Below are positions 22,712 through 35,664 of a stretch of DNA of 64,000 bases, piece by piece. Each line of letters starts with the position of its first letter. Position 1 is the first letter of the stretch. The stretch comes from Pohlia nutans. Lineage: Eukaryota > Streptophyta > Bryopsida > Bryales > Mniaceae. Location: the NCBI GenBank assembly GCA_022496805.1, contig CM040085.1, forward strand, positions 28,859,811-28,923,810, in the 5' to 3' direction. The notes below the pieces were generated by a model. It had not been told where the DNA came from and ran no database searches. It saw only the letters and a program-made list of their open reading frames with translations. Both the position numbers and the translations under genes were made by a program.

Positions 22712-23865
22712 CGACCAGGGCAAGTTGCATTTGGATCATAGCCCTACGGCACTTGCATCTGCGTTCCTAAAATGGAGGAAGGTGAAACCGAGAAACAAAA
22801 AAATATTCAAAGCCTTGTCTTTTCTTGTTGCAAATGTCGCAAATAGAGCCATGCTTCTTTTTTTGCGTTGCGTTCCTTTCTATCATGAGTTAGAGTAATT
22901 TCATATTTCATATTGCTTGACAACTATTATATATTTTTAGATTCCCTCGAAGTCACTTGACGCATGCATGCATGCGGCAGCATTGGTGTATGTGAGTGGG
23001 CCATCAGGAATGCCTGTAGGAATTGATCCCCTTACCTTAGAGGCAGAACGGGAATCAATCAGTTTAACAATTGGATCATTTGGGCAGTTAATCAACCAAC
23101 ATCAGACATAGTTAATTAGGAAAAATGTTACTTTTTTTATCTTTAGAAATAATTGACAAATGTTGTTCATTTGTTACAGAGGTTGACAGTAATATTTGAC
23201 GAGTTGGTAGTTGCATTGGTTGGACATGTTTAGAAGTTGCAAACCCAAACTTCACCAAGCAATTCCAAAAATTTTCTTGAAATCAGACAATGTCTCTAGG
23301 AAAAAAGAATCAATTTTCTTAAAATTCATAAATTATGCAATGACTTTAAGTACATGGTTTTCAACCATTGCCACTTGGTTTTTGACCAAGGCAATTTAGT
23401 TTTTGTCATAGCAACCTCATATTTGACATTATGATGTATGTTGTATACAAAATTGTTCAGTAGGCACTGGGTTATTGACATTACGAACAAACACATTATT
23501 CACGCTAGCCTCACAAGAGGACCGGAGTTTCTATTTACCATATGTGGAAGGGTAGAATCAAGAAATATGTGTTGAATATTTAATTATTTTCAGGAAATTG
23601 TTTGATATAGGCAATACTTAAAAGTATTCTTCAAATGCCGGCTCTTTTTCACCATATAATTTATTTATTTTGGAAAAATGAATTTCCAAAGAGTTCTATA
23701 AAATTCACCTTCTTGCGGGAGCACCACCGTAGATCACTGACGGGACAGATTCGACGTAGAATCGGGCTGGCCCTGGAGATGCTTGACGTTGTCCGCCACT
23801 CTCCTTCCTCCTCTTTCGCACATTTATCTCACGGGCTCCTCATTCCTTGTCCAACTCCCTGCGAC
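22712..23865. other. Intergenic DNA upstream of agmatine deiminase
   Basis: No gene is seen. It contains the second copy of the dispersed ~100-bp repeat (23456-23540) and a TGCATGCATGCATGC run near 22970. Base composition becomes less AT-rich after about 23,700 as the promoter begins. Confidence 0.5.
23456..23540 (+). repeat. Dispersed ~100-bp repeat, copy 2
   Basis: It carries GGCACTGGGTTATTGACATT, ACGAACAAACACATTATTCA and AGAGGACCGGAGTTTCTATT in order, matching the copies at 2783 (minus strand) and 33804. Flanking DNA is not shared, so the conserved unit is about 85-100 bp. Confidence 0.55.
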
Positions 23866-23873
23866 TATAAATT
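23866..23873 (+). promoter_or_regulatory. Probable TATA box of the agmatine deiminase gene
   Basis: TATAAATT stands in a locally GC-richer stretch about 255 bases before the start codon. Transcription would begin near 23900, giving a 5' UTR of about 225 bases. No ATG-initiated long ORF interferes in frame. Confidence 0.45.
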
Positions 23874-24124
23874 GCGGGGCCAGTTGTGCAAACCTCAAAG
23901 CAATCTTGCGCCCTTCATCTTCTTCAGTCCTACAATTAACCTCAGTTTTCCACTGCTCCTTCATCACTTTCCTGCAGGTTTTTTTTCTCCAACCTTTGCT
24001 TCGACTGTGGGTACCCGGTTGATCTGCATGCTCCTGTGTTCAAATTTTGCGTGCACACTGTGAGACATTCTTTACGTGCTGATCGGTGGTTTATTTTTGG
24101 TTCTGTGTAGTGAAGACGACGGCC

Positions 24125-26097
24125 ATGGCGACGATCACGAAGCCAACTCCGAAGGAGCTCGGGTACACCATGCCCGGTGAGTCACTCACCAGTCCAATTC
24201 TTTAATTTGTCAGTGCCAGAAGTTGTAACTGTCTAGCTAGTTGTTGTAATTTCTAGCTAGTCAGATCTTGTGGAGAACGATAGCTAGCTCTCTGCAAGAA
24301 TTCATGAGGTGCTTGAAAATGGAGACCGTAGTTGAGGGTCGGCAGATACCGAATTCTCGAATCTTTCTCGAGATTCTGTTTTCATCATTAAAGAACGATT
24401 TTTGAAAGTATAAATTTCCAAGAATATGGGGCCGCATTCTTTTCTTCGAAATGTGTTTGTACTGATTGTGGTGGTTGAAATTGGTGACTACAGGGGAATT
24501 CGAGAAGCACGCGGGGTGCTGGATGGGGTGGCCCTACGACGGCAATCTGTGGAGGGACAATGCCAAGCCCGCGCAGGCGCAGTACGCCGCCATCGCCAAG
24601 GCCATCTCGCAATTCGAGCCTCTCACCATGTTCGCCCACCCGGGCGAGGTACGTACCTGATCGATGAGTACTCCGTAATTTCATTCCAATGCCCGGCAAT
24701 TGCGTTTGCAGCTAATTTATGAGTTGATTGATTGTGTGAAAGCGTAGACCTTTTAGTTCCAAGTTAGTTAGAACACCAAACTAGACAAGATCTCACTTAG
24801 ACTATGGTTTGGTGGCGCGTCACACAGTAAACATTATTGACCATTTGTGCACATTTTCCTTCTTAATATTACATGGTATCAATATTGTACTCACGTTTTG
24901 TGTGAACTCGCAATGGCAGCCGGCGGAAGTGGCCCGTGAATATCTCAAGGATGCGCCCAACGTCACCGTGGTGGAGCTTGAAATCGAGGACGGCTGGACT
25001 CGCGATTGGGGACCCTCGGTGAGCCAGCTGCATTGCAGCATCTGGAATTGATCACATGTGCATCCTTTGTAATTTTCCAGTTGATGAATGGCGTTGTTGA
25101 TGATGATCTGGTGAATTGGTGGCAGTGCATTTCGAAAGACGACCCGGCGACGGGGAAACGCGTGGTGGCGGGCGTGCACTGGGACTACGATTGCTACGGC
25201 GGGCTGCTCAAGAAGAAGCTGGGCCTGCCCACCATGATGCCCAGCTGGGACAAGGACTACAATGCGGGCCGCGCGCTCCTGGAGATGAACGGGCTCGAGG
25301 TTTTCGAGGCACCCATCCATCTTGAAGGCGGCTCCATCCACTCCGACGGCCAAGGGTATGTATGCTCGATCGATCGATGGACTCATGCTTGCGGATTTGT
25401 CGTTATGATCGCATGACCACATCCTCACCACTGCTAAATAATTGATGGCATGGCATTGCATTGCAGGACGCTGATGTGCACGGAGGAGTGCCTGCTGCAT
25501 GCGTCGCGCAACCCGCATCTGGGCAAGGAGGGGATCGAGAAGGTGCTGAAGGAGTACCTGGGGCTGGAGAAGATCATCTGGTTCTGGCGCGGCATCATGG
25601 GCGACGACGGCGTGGTGAACGGCCATGTGGACAACTTCTGCTGCTTCGTGCGGCCCGGCGTGGTGCTGCTGGCATGGACGGACGACCAGGACGACCCGCA
25701 GTACGAGGTCTCCATGGACGCGTACAACCGCCTGACGAGCACCACGGACGCCAAGGGCCGCAAGCTGGAGGTCATCAAGCTGCCGCGCCCGCCGCCGCTG
25801 TTCCGCACCTTCAAGGAGGCCAACGGGCTGGCGGAGGGATATATTGAGAAGGGGTACGTGCCCCGCATCGCCGGCGAGCGCCTGCCGTCCACGTACATCA
25901 ACCACTACTGCGCCAACGGCGGCGTGGTGGTGCCGCAGTTCGGCGGCGTCGCGGCGGACGCGGACAAGAAAGCCCTGGAGATCATCCAGGAGGCTTATGG
26001 CCCAGACTACAAGGTCGTCGGGGTGAGCTCCAGGGAAGTGGTGCTCAACGCCGGCAACATCCACTGCATCACGCAGCAGCACCCCGCCGCCTGGTGA
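24125..26097 (+). CDS. AIH: Agmatine deiminase (agmatine iminohydrolase)
   Basis: It hydrolyses agmatine to N-carbamoylputrescine and ammonia, the middle step of the arginine decarboxylase route to putrescine. Exons: 24125-24176, 24494-24648, 24920-25018, 25126-25355 and 25467-26097, all with GT-AG introns and joined in frame, giving 388 residues, the usual length. Signatures of the guanidino-group-modifying fold are visible: HAGCWMGWP near the N-terminus, DGWTRDWGP (substrate Asp), HLEGGSIHSDGQGT, NGHVDNFCCFVRPGV (catalytic His) and GNIHCITQQ with the nucleophilic Cys near the C-terminus. The Met at 24125 has a GCC before it and fits the family N-terminus. Exons are strikingly GC-rich compared with the surrounding DNA. 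No targeting peptide is obvious, so a cytosolic enzyme is expected. All catalytic residues are intact. Confidence 0.95.
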
Positions 26098-26304
26098 TCA
26101 ATCTAGCTGGCCAGCTCCTCAAATTAAAATTGACGCCACTTGTGGAACTGAGTTGTATTGCTGCCTAGCCTCCGGAGTGCCGAGACTTCCATTTTCATAA
26201 TTAGCCCTTTTTCAAGGTACTGGTAGGATTTGTATACTACTCTTGTGTGTGTCATGATGTCGTGACAACATGGTTTCTCTCCTGTAAGTTTACCTTTCTT
26301 CAAT

Positions 26305-26895
26305 CAAGTTGTGTTGGCTTATGTCTTGAATATCAAATTTGTAACGTACTGGTTTGCCTTGCTGCCATGTTTTGCAATGCAAAAACTCCGAGTGAAGGCA
26401 GTCTAATGTGTGCAGTCAGACATCACGAGAAGCTCCTCACATCCGATACTTTGATTTTTAACTCATTCATTTGAATCCTGTATACCTGGGCTCAAGCGGA
26501 ACTCACATGTTTCAGCTGACATGGAAGAGCAGCTTGGCCTCCGCTACTTGCATGCGTCAAATCCTCAGCTCCTTACTGAGGACATGAACAACAGACATGA
26601 TTAATTCTTCAAGATTTCAAGTTGTGAACATTGGCTTATGTCTTGAATATCAAATTTGTAACGCACTGGTTTTGCCTTGCTGCAATGGAAAAACCCCGAG
26701 TGAAGGCGTGGCTCGTGATCGAGCTGGATTCGTAAGGTGTGCAGTCAGACATCACGAGAAGCTCCTCACATCCTGGATACTTTGATTTTTGATGCATTCC
26801 TTCCTGCAAATTCATTCATCTGAATCCTGTATACATGGGAACTCACATGTTTCAGCCGTGGCATCTCGGCCTCCTCTACTTGCATGCGTCTGGTC
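26305..26895 (+). repeat. Tandem duplication downstream of AIH
   Basis: A ~300-base block occurs twice (about 26310-26610 and 26628-26895). Shared pieces in order: GGCTTATGTCTTGAATATCA, GTGCAGTCAGACATCACGAG, TGAATCCTGTATAC and CTACTTGCATGCGTC. A third short echo (TGAGGACATGAATAACAG) lies near 27117. It covers the likely 3' UTR, so the duplicated block may contain alternative polyadenylation sites. Confidence 0.65.
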
Positions 26896-27139
26896 TTTCA
26901 CTGACACCGTCTCCACAAGACCGCAATCAAATCAAGTTGGGAAAGATCTGGAGCAGACGATTCAACCTTCGAAGGCTGCAATACATGTAATAATATTGGA
27001 ACCAATAGAGGATCACGAGAGCAATATATTTCTGATTTACTGAAGACTCTTGATCAGATTGTTGTATACTTTGAAACCCTGTGTATGTCAGTGTCCCAAA
27101 ATCCTCGTCAGCTTGCTGAGGACATGAATAACAGTCCTT

Positions 27140-29170
27140 TGATTACTACTTTGCCATTGAAATGATTTTCGGTGTGGTCCAAAACGAAACGTGGAAAAAA
27201 TGAAAATGAAAAAGCAATTGTCAACGAGTTGCTACTTTACCGTTTTATTTTCTGTGGATCCTGAACTTTTGCTGGTGGCGGTGGCGCATCGCCGCATGCA
27301 TGGCTCCGAATCTCGACGCTTCACTCGGGTTTCCCTTCACTCGCCACTAGTTTCAATAGTTTGGGATTTACTAGGACTGAAATTTTTACTATGTGACGGG
27401 GTGATGGCTTGATATGGGTACCCCTTCAAAAATAGTGTGATTTTCGAGAAATATCTTTTTGGTAAGGAAAAAACATTGGAAAATTACAAAAATTAGAAGG
27501 TGTTATAGACACCATGGCTGCAACTATATACATGGTGTTAAAGACGGAATTTTTAGCATACATAAAATGAGTTAGACATAAGTCACACGTAAAAGTGGTA
27601 CCCATATCAAGCCATTCCCCGACGCTAATTGCCATTAATCGATGTCCTTAAGGCCCCTCTTTGTATCAAAATTAGTGTTTGTTTGTTAAATATGAAAATG
27701 GAAGGATTTTAAATAATTTTATTTAAATAAATTGGTTTTTGTATATGAGATCACACATAAAAGGAAATTCTTTTTAACTGCTAGATTTCAAATTCATCTT
27801 TAAAACTCTATTTAAAAAAAATATAAGAACAAGTAATTAAAACAAGTCAGCTAATTTCAAAGTTTACAAATAGTGTCACATACACCTAATTTTATCTATT
27901 TTTGACAACTATTTTGCCTAAATGCATTGTAAGGAAGTTTTCCATTCTAGTGATGAATGTGTTTGCTATTATAAGATAGAAAAAAATGATTAAGGGGTGT
28001 CAGTTTGAGAGGTTTCAGTTTTAATTTTTAATTTTGGCTCAATGCGATTTTGAAACCAACAATCGCACACAAAAGTAGTAACCCCAATCGCGAGAATCGA
28101 GTCTCGTTTCCAAATGGCCTCGTCTTGTGGGGCTTTGACACCCTCTATTGTGCCTTGTGTCTATTTTGAAGAAGATTTTACCAACCCTTTTTTGGGGGGC
28201 TCTTTAGTGCCGGAATACACCAATAAAAAATAATTTTACTACAAAACGACAAAAAACTCAATATTAGATTGCCAAAATATCTTCAATTCTTTATAAAATA
28301 TTGGATGAAATCTCCAAATTTGAATTAAAATATCATTAAAATATAGATGAAAATCATTTTCTATCCGAAATATGGATGAATGTAGAAATATGTGGTTCTA
28401 CGGTATTATTTTGTGTAGCCAATTTAGCACTCCCTGAAAAACGAAAAAAAAGGTTGGATTTTACTGCACTAAAATATGTTTTGTTTAGATATCGATTGAA
28501 TAAATTTTTGAAGTTCTGATTCTAAATTTCTAAAAGTTGTTGACTTTGTGAGTCTTCAATTGTTGCACAATTATTTTAATACAATTTTATTTTAGTTTAC
28601 ATGCGGGAATGGAATAACTACCTTTTAAAATTTGCAAATTAGGCTGGAGATTTGTCCCACATAGTGTTCTAATGTAAAGGGTGGCTCTACATTTCATATG
28701 AAGGGGGTATAAAGGGTTTAATTTATTTCTCTCTTTGGATTGAAGGCTATTGAAAAAAGATTCAAATCTCATGAGAGGTGGACCAATTGAGTAAACTTCC
28801 TCATATTGGCAAATTATAAATGCCAGAGGGTCCATCTTCCTTTATTTGATTTCAATGACTTTCACTTTCACTTAATTTTGTTTTACCAAAATAAGGCACA
28901 AATTTAGAACATCTACTAGTTGAATTTTGAAATCTTATAGCTATAATTTGCATACAATACTTAAATCAAATAATTTCATTGATTTTTTATTTCCATTGAA
29001 ATTTCCTACTTTTGGTGAAAATTTCAATCTTCTACAACTCCATTTTAAAGTTGCTATAGAAATCCACTCAGTTATAGGTAATATAACTTTACTCCTTGGA
29101 AGATTTCTTTGAATTTCTTTCCCTATGATCACTTTGTGATACATTGGATTTCCAAGCCTAATAACAATCC
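27140..29170. other. AT-rich intergenic DNA, no gene seen
   Basis: Frames are short and lack recognisable domains or codon structure. I see no repeat with convincing termini in this stretch. Confidence 0.5.
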
Positions 29171-29757
29171 TTAACCCCTAAATGCCTAATTAAAAGCCCT
29201 TTCCAACTGAATTTAGTAGTTTTGCAAAGATGCATTATAAAATGCAACTAAGAGGGATATTTTGAACTTGATGTATGAATAGAAGTTGTACATTATGAAT
29301 TTTAGATTCTATCCATACGGTTAGATTTATGATTTTTATCACCAATCCTTTTTGTATAAAATTCAAAACTCAAAATTCAAAACTCTTTTGTAATTCAATT
29401 ACAAATAAGATATTGACATTTTGTGTATGAAATTTGTTGTGATTGGTTGAAATGTAATACTGTAAGTGTAGTAATTTTTGGAGATTTTTTGGTTGCTTAA
29501 TTTTATGAGTTGATTTTTTTAAGAACACTTTTACATTAAAATCTTCCAAAATTTTGGTGAATCAATACAACATGAAATGAAGCATAAAAATTTCACAAAT
29601 CATCCCCTTTCTAATTGAATCACACATGCATGAAGCTAACTTCCCATAAAATCTATAATAAAAAATCCACGGTGTAAAAAGTGCATGACAGATGAAAAAA
29701 TATGGATGAAATTTGTACATCGTCCAAAAAATGGACGCTCATGCAGTTAAGGGTTAA
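29171..29757 (+). mobile_element. TTAA-flanked MITE, 577-bp family
   Basis: It is bounded by TTAACCCCTAAATGCCTAAT and CAGTTAAGGGTTAA. Interior landmarks are all present: TTTTGCAAAGATGCATTATA, AGATTCTATCCATACGGTTA, GTAATTTTTGGAGATTTTTT, CATCCCCTTTCTAAT, and TCGTCCAAAAAATGGACGCT just before the right end. It is non-coding. Confidence 0.8.
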
Positions 29758-32700
29758 AAGCATGAATGACTCATCATTGCATCTCTCTCCACTTCCATTT
29801 ATGTAGTAGGTACTTCCTTTCAAGAAGCAATGAATGCACTTGTTTTTATTTGCAACAAAGAACTACTTCCATTCATGTGGTTTGGGCTTAATATTCCATC
29901 ATTTTTTTCAAACGCATGTACCAAACAGAAAATCCTCATTACGATACATGTCATAGTGCGAATTTGATCTTTTAAAATTGGATTTAGAAGAATTTAGTCA
30001 TAAGGGACCATTCCAACAAATTAAAAAAATCAGTATGGAAGAACCAAATTCCTACTAGTGATTTATTTATTTATTTTTAACCTTTTTTGTTCTTTTACTT
30101 GTTTCTTCTTCAAAATATTTATGAAGAAACTTACAAATTCACAAGCTTTATTTAATTAATCTTATGCAAACTTCCTTTTTTTTTTTTACCTTCTCTAAAC
30201 ATGTATTAGTAAACTTTGGTTTTGAAAACTTATGGTAGAGTAGTAGACAAAACATGTTTGCATACATTAAAATTTATTAGTGGAAAGGTTGGATTGTTGC
30301 ACTAAGCAAGGCACTAATGAGAGCAGTGTAGTTGAAGAGAGTAGGCACTTATCTTGATTATGACACATAATGCATGAGGACATGATCAACACTTGTCTAT
30401 TAGTCGATGATCGAGAAATTTGCCTCTGCATGAACTTTGTTGCTAGACATTATTTCTCTGCTACAATGAAACGAGAGCGCCACCAAAAACTCTCTAGTGC
30501 CCGCCAATTCGCATAGTGGTGCCAATTCGCATAGTTTTTCATTATTCATCCCTCCTCAGCCATCCAGTGATGGGTGGACACGTGGACCCACTGGGTTTTT
30601 TTCCTCCGCATACTCCGGCGCCTCTCCGGGAGCCACATAAGTTGCAATTTTGGGGTCATAGTGGTGCTTAAATCCTTCCATTCTACTATACTTAAATTGT
30701 GATTTAGTGTCCAAAGATAATTGATGTTTTTTACCATAGTACGTTCAAAGGTGAGGAGAAATAATGTCCCTACAATACATAGGAACTTGTCATTTGTCAT
30801 TCCCAGTTGATATTACCTTTGACACTCCCACTTGACATTCCTAGTTGACATTCCCAATTTCGACTTACTTATGAAAGTTGTCAGTAATCTCCAATTTGCC
30901 ACATGTCATTCCAATTGTCAAAAGGTGACTCTCACTTATATTCCATTCACCATTGGAACACTACATCCAAAAGGTTTACTTGAGGTTTTAATCATTTTAA
31001 ATTTTATACTAATTTTTTTACACCCGTAGACACTATATTTTTAAAAATCAAATAGTGTTTGTGTTGAGAAATAGCGTCATGAACACTAAATCATAAATTT
31101 AGTTTAGTGATTTTTCTATGTGTTGATGGCATTAATAGGTTCTATTACTTTATTTGGGAAGAATGCAAAAATTATAAGTTTTAGTGCTGGTATATATACA
31201 CGGGCTCGCTTATTAACATTTTGTGAAAAGTTTATCAAGAATACGTAGGATTTTTCTATTATGTAGTATGTACCACACTTGCAACAACAAATGACATTTT
31301 TAAATATATTGAACGCCTATAATGCGGCGCATGACGACATTAAACGTTTTTAGATTCCAATGAGCAATTTTGTGTTTATGAACATACCACATGCCATATG
31401 TTGGTTTGATCACGAAGATTGATTTAGGAACGTTCATCATGATGATTACCAATTCGTCTAGATTATTTTCCGTTTGTCCCTTAAAATGCACATTTTGTTC
31501 CATTTCATTGGATCCATCCAAATTGATCAAATGTTGATAGTAGTTCCGGCAAAAATCAATTCTAAAAAATAGGTGCCGAAATTTTAGGAATTTATTTTTG
31601 AAAAAATAATTGTAAGAGAAATAATAAATTTCATGGAATGCTCATTTTGCCTAAATTCATTTTAGCAAAATAATAAATATTCAGCGGAAAGGCGCTGAAA
31701 CTGCTATCATCCTATGGTAGTTTTTAATATGTCCACATTTGTCATTTTCATATATTTTTGAAACATCTTCTTACAATACTTGTAAAACATTCCATTTTCG
31801 TTTTTATTTTTAAAATTTTAAAATTTTTTAAATTTTTAAATATTCAAAAATATACAATAGTAGTTGCAAAAATATATATTATTTTAGAAAAACATCAAGT
31901 TTCTTTAGAGTAACCTTGAGATGCAATCATGCATTAAGTTGATAGTTAAGAATTTCATTTTAAGTCTTCTTTAACACGACTTTGTCAATATTTAGGATTT
32001 TGCATTATTAAATAGACAAATGCTTTCATTGGTTGTTGCTCAATCAATTTTGAGTGTTCATTACTTTTCAATTGATGTGTTATAGGTCTAAATGTAACTG
32101 AGGTATAGGAATCTCAACCGTACAATCTTATAATATACACGTTGTAGATCATGTGGATCAATTTTGGGGTCATTTGGCCATATATATTGCAAGATCATAG
32201 TGTTTTAGTGTTAAAAAAGGATGCTGAAATTTTCCTAGCAACACAGTTAGAGATGATTTTTGTTTTCAAAATTACTCAAATGAAAAAACTTTCAACTATA
32301 AAGTAGTTCAAAATCATCATATAAACATATTGGTACCAAAAAAAACTCATGAAAAAATTTAATGTGCCCTAAATTGGCCTTGCAATGTCAAAAAGTAGCC
32401 CGAAAAGTGACCCATTTGACCCAAAAAGCAAAAAGTGTCCAAAATAGACCCGTGCACTAAAATGACTTCCAAACATTCAGAACAACACGGATTGATGTGA
32501 AAATTTTACCATGATAACTAAACTTCAAGGGGAATCCAACCCAATTTTTTTTATTGAAAGCAAACATGGGATGAAGGAGACACAAGTCCCCAAAGTTGTA
32601 GTCATCAAAATGCACAAAAACTGTTATAAAAGAGATCCCTACTTTCAAATGATTCCCAAAAATTCAACACATCTTGGATTGATCTGGAATTTTTATCACT

Positions 32701-34320
32701 CAAACTAGACATCATGCAGGGGATTTTTCCACACTTTCTTAAAAAAAAACAAACACTTTTTTCAAAAGTTACAGCTCTTCAAAGGTGAAAGTACTCCAAA
32801 AAACGTTCAAAATATGGACGCCGGGACGATTAGGGGTCAAAGTTGATGTTTTAATAAAATAACCAAAAGTGTTATGTCCTCATTTTCTTCGTGGCTATAA
32901 ACATTTAATTTAGAGCATTTTGTTTCTCTAAATAATTTGTCTTGGTTCTTTAAAGATGATATTTTGATAGTAACATTATTAAACTTATGTTTTATGTCTT
33001 GTATTGAATCAAACAAAGTATCATTCTCTATCTTCAATCTTGCATTCCATTCTATTTAGACAACATGTTATTTTTTCATTGACCATCAAAAATCATCCAA
33101 AGCTTCATTTTTAAAGGCTTCGTTTTTAAAGGCTTCATAACATTTTAGACCCTATAATATCCCATCATTGTAGAGAATTAACCAATGCACCATAAAGATA
33201 TATTTTTTGCAACTTGATACAAATTTGATTCCAATTTTTCATCTCATCTTGTTTAAGTTCTATCTCAAATGGTAATTGTATTAAAAAGAAATGTGGAAGA
33301 AATCTTTAATGAATAGAATACAAAGAAGGAAATTAAAAAAATTACACCGACCACCTTCTTCATTTTTTTTCTTTTTTTCTTTGAATCCTATGTTATCAAC
33401 TTCTTTGAATCTTCTTTGTCTTCTTCTTTGTCTCTAAACTTCTACATTTGTTTTCAATAAAAACAACCATATTAAATAAGAAACTACTAGGCATTAGGGT
33501 GGGTGTCTCTATGACTATTTGTATATTAGTGATTGTGCACCTATGTCTCCATGACTGTGCACCAAAATAAATTAAATGTGGTAATAAGAGCCAACAATGA
33601 AACTCCATGTTCCTATAATTTCTCATAAATATCAATTACAAACGAAATTAGAATCAATGAAATCAAACACCCTTTTGACCCAATCATGTGCAAAAAGAAA
33701 CAATTACATGCACTTGTAAACTCAACACTTCGAAAGTAGAAGGATCACATTCACTTAAAAAATCAACACCTTTGGTTATCAAATAAAAGTAGAAGGATGG
33801 CGATGGTCCTTTGTTCAGTGGGAATTGGGTCATTGGCATTACAAACAGACACTTTATTCATGCCAACCTTGAAAGAGGATTGGAGTTTCTATTTATCTAG
33901 AAAGATTACATGCATTTCAAAAAAACACTTTGTTGAATAAAAGTAGAAGAATTACATGCACTATAGAAATGAACATCCTATTGAACAAGAATGGTATAAC
34001 CGCGAGGCTTTGTCCAAATTTTCATTATATTGAACATTTGAACAAGTTTTGGGATTAAATCTCTATAATTGATGTAGTATAAATTTGTAGATTATATATA
34101 CATATACATATATTAGAATACTTTAGTACAATGCTTGCGAAATTATATTTTCTTAGCTTAATTAGTACTAGTGTAGCCTTGTGCCGTTGGCCCAAGTGTT
34201 CTCTGTGATTTAGCCATGCTTTTATTTTATTTATTTATTTTTAGGATGATTTATTCATAATTTAATTCAATTTATGGTGACTAAATTCGATTAAAAATCC
34301 ATAAATCTACGAAACAACTT
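29758..34320. other. AT-rich intergenic DNA
   Basis: No gene is seen. It holds the third copy of the dispersed ~100-bp repeat (33804-33900). Near 32820-32840 there is what looks like a decayed right end of a TTAA element (ATATGGACGCCGGGACGATT followed by AGGGGTCAA), but its left end was not found. Confidence 0.5.
33804..33900 (+). repeat. Dispersed ~100-bp repeat, copy 3
   Basis: It reads GGTCCTTTGTTCAGTGGGAA, TTGGGTCATTGGCATTACAA, ACAGACACTTTATTCATGCC and GAGTTTCTATTTATCTAG. It matches copy 1 over its full length, including the outer GGNCCTTTGTNC block. Confidence 0.55.
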
Positions 34321-34321
34321 C

Positions 34322-34420
34322 GGTGCACCCCTTCTCATTTAGAACCTACAAAACGACTTTAGTGCACCCCTTCTCATTTAGAACCTATGAAACAACTTTA
34401 GTGCACCCCTTCTCATTGAG
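34322..34420 (+). repeat. Three 39-bp tandem repeats
   Basis: Units share GTGCACCCCTTCTCATT and AGAACCTA, with GTGCACC at 34323, 34362 and 34401, an exact 39-base period. The third unit diverges at its end. 39 is a multiple of three, but the frame has no other sign of being coding. Confidence 0.8.
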
Positions 34421-34659
34421 AGCTTTCCGACAATACCAAGTACGCGGCCGGCGGGCCCACGGTCCAGAAGATCTCGATGTATCATCTAAATCAAACAAAA
34501 TACCTTCTTTAATAGTATGGTTGTGCGAAAAGATATGATTTGAACAATCTTAAAGTAGGCAATTGAGTTAATCGAAAGTCTACAACTTCTATGTTGCGTT
34601 ATGCCCCTAGTTTGTTTGCTAATATTATCATTATGACAAGGGCCAAAACTATCAAGAGG

Positions 34660-34800
34660 TCAAGTTTCTCTTGGGCAAGCGAGTGATGAGCAGTGGAGGA
34701 ACGCATGCAAACCACGGGCGAGCGTTATAGTGCATTGGAGGATCTTCCCTTGGTTCGGGAAGGTGCAGGGTTCGAGGCTCCATGAAAAAATAATTATAAT
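34660..34800 (+). mobile_element. tRNA-derived SINE-like unit
   Basis: TAGTGCATTGG near 34731 fits the Pol III A-box, and GGGTTCGAGGCTCC near 34768 fits the B-box. Between them CTTCCC and GGGAAG can pair around a 7-base loop, like an anticodon arm. The acceptor and T stems do not pair properly, so it is not an intact tRNA gene. An A/T-rich stretch follows (GAAAAAATAATTATAA). Confidence 0.45.
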
Positions 34801-35301
34801 TTTAGTAACAGTTTTTTTGTCATTCCTAAAAATATTCCTAAAAACATTTCCATATACTTTTACTTTTACACAAAGCAGGGACACTACCAGGGATTTTTCT
34901 GCAATTTTTTCATTTTTCGAACATATGGCACCAACGAAACAAACATTGTAGCACTTTCATAGATGAAGTCATCATAATCAAATGAAAATTTACTCAATTG
35001 GACATAACATTCTTCAGCTAGTACTACAACACACCCTTTTGCTTTTACAAAGAATCAACATATAAACAAGGAATTGACGATGTGGAACATGTAAAAAATA
35101 TTAAAAAAAGAAGAAGTTTGTTGAGCTGCCAAGCCATCTTTAACTGAAGACGGCTTTGATTCTCCAAAAGATTAAAATTCCTGCAATGATGCTGATTCCC
35201 AAGGGTAAACAATGGGGCTGCTTTTATTGTCATAGATGAATATTTTGGCAATAAAAGAATGATTTTTGCTCCAACTCTAATTCTCTCTAAAAATAAAGGC
35301 T

Positions 35302-35664
35302 ATAAGGTAAGGGGTTACAGTTGCCGTCGGTTTAAGCATTTCAACCTCCATGGAGTGCTGATTTTCAATGATAAAAAATTACAGCACTTAAAACTTTGGG
35401 TTTAATAACCGAGCTCAATTTTTAATTAATTTATTCACAATGTATGATTTCGTTATAAATTTTCAAACTAAATATGCATAGACCACTATTGATGTTAGTA
35501 GGTGTATCAATAACTGTCTTTCATTTCTAGTCCAATCAGATTGCTAACTTGGAATTCATAATTAATGGTTGTGATAACTAGATTGGGAACTCTTGAAGTT
35601 AAAACAGGTGCTTTTATAGGTGACCACAGTTGGTACCTAAGAGTTTTTGGTGCTTCTACCTTAC
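35302..35664. repeat. 361-bp direct repeat, upstream copy
   Basis: It begins ATAAGGTAAGGGGT and ends GGTGCTTCTACCTTA. The same sequence, differing at scattered positions, is at 39602-39962 inside intron 8 of the DUF707 gene. The minus strand of both copies is open and reads RYQLWSPIKAPV and then NLIGLEMKD, with several conservative differences. I do not recognise the product. Confidence 0.75.

Noticed and set aside
24820..26082. A 420-codon open frame on the minus strand across the AIH gene
   Set aside because: It is antisense to well-supported AIH exons and arises from their high GC content. It crosses introns without splice logic and its product resembles no family.
34725..34785. An intact tRNA-Thr-like gene
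   Set aside because: An anticodon-like arm is present, but the T stem and acceptor stem do not pair, which fits a SINE head better.
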